From: an uncultured Oscillospiraceae bacterium
Lineage (GTDB): Bacteria > Bacillota > Clostridia > Oscillospirales > Oscillospiraceae
Assembly: GCA_910585815.1 (NCBI GenBank)
Contig: CAJUFJ010000055.1
Location: 1-23,086, forward strand
Reading direction: 5' to 3'
Length of the DNA stretch: 23,086 nucleotides
Within the stretch, counting starts at the first letter, position 1, and each line of letters opens with the position of its first letter. Shown one piece after another: positions 21,650-23,086 of this stretch. The notes beneath the pieces are model-generated. The model saw only the letters and a list, made by a program, of their open reading frames with translations. It was not told the origin of the DNA and ran no database searches. The position numbers and the translations under genes were made by a program.

Positions 21650-22938
21650 AACATATACTTCGATCCCTCTGCGCTCTGGTCCTAACCGCCGCCCTGCTGT
21701 GTCCTGCGGCCGCGGCGGCAGACAGCCCCGTTTTGCACATCCGGGGCGGAAGCGGCTCGGGGAGCGCCCAGCTCACCCTGCAAAACCTGGGAAACCGGGA
21801 GGTCAACAGCGTCCAGCTTGAGCTCACCCTAGACGGCAGCTACCCCAAGGCCAGCTTCTCCGACGGGGGCGCCGCCGGCAAATACAGCCACTGCAAGGTG
21901 GACGCCTCCGGCAGTCAAACCACCATTACGCTCTATATCGACTCGGTAAAGACCCTGAACCAGGGCGGCACGGCCTCTCTGGGCACCCTGACGCTGGGCG
22001 GCGGCTACACCACCCCCAGCTCCGCCAAGCTCACGGTGCTGGACCATGGTCTCAACAGCAGCGGCTCCGAAAGCACAATCTCGGTCCAGGTGGGCTCTGA
22101 CAGCTCCTCGGGAGGGTCGAGCGGCAGCTCCTCCTCCGGCTACTCCGTCCGGGTGACCAGCGGCGGGCATGGCACTGTCACCGCCCGCCCAAACCGCGCG
22201 GAACGAGGGGAAACGGTGACCATCACCGCCCGGCCGGACAGCGGCTACCGTCTGTCTGAGCTGACTGCCACCGCAGGGGGCCGCCAGCTCGCCCTGAACG
22301 ACAAGGGAAACGGAAGCTTCACCTTTACCATGCCTGGCTCGGCGGTGGAGGTACAGGGTGCTTTTACCGCCTCCCCTTCGGCGGACCTGCCCTTTACCGA
22401 TGTGGCAAAGGGCATCTGGTACTACGACGCGGTACAATTCGTCTATGAGAACAAGCTGATGGCCGGCACCGGCAACACCACCTTCAGCCCGGATACGGCC
22501 GTCAGCCGGGGGATGATTGTCACCATCCTGCACCGACTGGCCGGCTCCCCCGCCGTCGGGACCTCCGACTTCACCGACGTACCGGCCAACCAGTATTACT
22601 CCAACGCGGTGGCCTGGGCCGCCGCCAACGGGGTGGTCAGCGGCTACGGAGACGGCCGCTTCGGCCCCAACGACCCCATTACCAGAGAGCAGATGGCCCT
22701 GATCCTCCAGGGCTACGCCCGTCTGGAGGGCAAGGACGTAAGCGCCCGTACCGACCTGTCCGTCTACACCGACGCGGGAGCGGTCAGTAATTACGCCTTG
22801 GAGGCCATGCGCTGGGCCCGGGCCGTGGGCCTGATTAACGGCACCAGCGACACCACCCTCACACCCCGCGGCACCGCCACCCGGGCCCAGGCAGCGGTCA
22901 TTCTCCGGGGTTTTTGTGAAAATGTAGTGTCCGACTGA
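21646..22938 (+). CDS. Secreted three-SLH-domain surface protein
   Basis: 430 residues with a signal peptide (about 1-25, MKHILRSLCALVLTAALL). Residues 26-150 are a beta-rich module with a pattern like cohesin-type sandwiches (QNLGNREVNSVQLELTLDG, then GGTASLGTLTLGG); this call is weak. A Ser/Gly linker follows (151-165), then a bacterial-repeat beta domain (SVRVTSGGHGTVTARP, 167-242), then three SLH domains (249-301, 308-362, 370-428; DVAKGIWYYDAVQFVYENKL, DVPANQYYSNAVAWA and the AVSRG/PITRE type motifs). SLH domains bind pyruvylated wall polymers, so the protein sits on the outer wall. GGAGGAGG precedes the ATG, which overlaps the M60 stop. It may anchor or present the peptidase. A terminator follows. 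Confidence 0.9.
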   Translation: MKHILRSLCALVLTAALLCPAAAAADSPVLHIRGGSGSGSAQLTLQNLGNREVNSVQLELTLDGSYPKASFSDGGAAGKYSHCKVDASGSQTTITLYIDSVKTLNQGGTASLGTLTLGGGYTTPSSAKLTVLDHGLNSSGSESTISVQVGSDSSSGGSSGSSSSGYSVRVTSGGHGTVTARPNRAERGETVTITARPDSGYRLSELTATAGGRQLALNDKGNGSFTFTMPGSAVEVQGAFTASPSADLPFTDVAKGIWYYDAVQFVYENKLMAGTGNTTFSPDTAVSRGMIVTILHRLAGSPAVGTSDFTDVPANQYYSNAVAWAAANGVVSGYGDGRFGPNDPITREQMALILQGYARLEGKDVSARTDLSVYTDAGAVSNYALEAMRWARAVGLINGTSDTTLTPRGTATRAQAAVILRGFCENVVSD

Positions 22939-22955
22939 CGGCATGAAACCAGACA

Positions 22956-22999
22956 AAAGGCCTGCGTATCGCTTTTCACGATACGCAGGCCTTTCTTTA
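22956..22999 (+). terminator. Terminator of the M60-SLH operon
   Basis: A perfect 16-bp stem (22956-22971 and 22979-22994, core GGCCTGCGTATCG) with a 7-base loop, followed by CTTTAT. It lies between converging genes and may serve both. Confidence 0.9.
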
Positions 23000-23018
23000 T
23001 CCCCGGCGGCTCGGGCCG

Positions 23019-23086
23019 TTACTGGTAGCTGTACCAGCCTTTTCCGCTCTTTCTGCCCAGCTCGCCCTTGATAACCTTGTCGATGA
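23019..23086 (-). CDS. 3-hydroxyacyl-CoA dehydrogenase, C-terminal end (partial)
   Basis: Only the last 22 codons are in the window; the gene runs off the right edge. They read IDKVIKGELGRKSGKGWYSY, then Q and a TAA stop. This is the standard end of the 3HCDH C-terminal domain (family form GxLGrKtGkGfYdY), as in 3-hydroxybutyryl-CoA dehydrogenases that reduce acetoacetyl-CoA in butyrate formation. Because only the tail is seen, the exact substrate class (hbd-like or other) cannot be told. It is transcribed toward the SLH gene, with the terminator between them. Confidence 0.8.
   Translation of the reverse strand, partial: IDKVIKGELGRKSGKGWYSYQ

Noticed and set aside
1..23086. CRISPR array, toxin-antitoxin pair or phage genes
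   Set aside because: No regularly spaced direct repeats, no small paired genes of those types and no structural phage genes were seen.

Overview
The window reads as a high-GC Firmicute of the Oscillospiraceae type (Flavonifractor/Pseudoflavonifractor-like). This is an inference from strong AGGAGG-type ribosome sites, GC-rich codon use, S-layer-homology (SLH) surface proteins and an RsgI-type anti-sigma factor. No 16S rRNA or other decisive marker is present.

Layout. (1) Positions 1-2020 are the worn end of a mobile element: a short plasmid/ICE-type helix-turn-helix replication protein (minus strand) and a large serine recombinase that has lost its N-terminal catalytic region (plus strand). 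A perfect hairpin terminator closes it. (2) Positions 2072-4979 hold, on the minus strand, an ECF sigma factor with an RsgI-like membrane anti-sigma factor carrying PepSY repeats, and upstream of them the biotin transporter gene bioY. The bioY promoter is covered by a BirA-like operator. (3) Positions 5194-5979 hold a permuted papain-fold (YiiX-like) enzyme preceded by two tandem hairpins, then tRNA-Gly(GCC) with its own promoter and terminator.

(4) Positions 6023-14476 are the centrepiece: one minus-strand operon with the whole shikimate pathway and both the Phe and Tyr branches. The order of transcription is DAHP synthase, tyrA, aroB, aroA, aroC, pheA, a fused aroE-aroK, and aroQ. Between its promoter and first gene lies a 32-codon ORF with 5 Phe and 3 Tyr codons, followed by an 11-13 bp GC-rich hairpin and six Ts. 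This is the architecture of ribosome-mediated transcription attenuation responding to Phe/Tyr supply, and I see no T-box. An 11-bp pairing between the end of the leader ORF and the terminator stem could act as the antiterminator.

(5) Positions 14591-16360 encode a ROK-like sugar kinase homologue with an unusual N-terminal extension. (6) Positions 16748-22938 are a plus-strand two-gene operon: a secreted 1633-residue M60 (mucinase-type) metallopeptidase with dockerin-like, fibronectin-III and discoidin-like modules, and a secreted three-SLH-domain protein with a possible cohesin-like N-terminal module. Together they may form a surface-tethered glycoprotein-degrading pair. (7) The right edge holds the last 22 codons of a 3-hydroxyacyl-CoA dehydrogenase gene.

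Two copies of a compound palindromic repeat with identical 10-nt ends sit at 12284-12351 (inside the aro operon) and 16567-16620 (between divergent genes).
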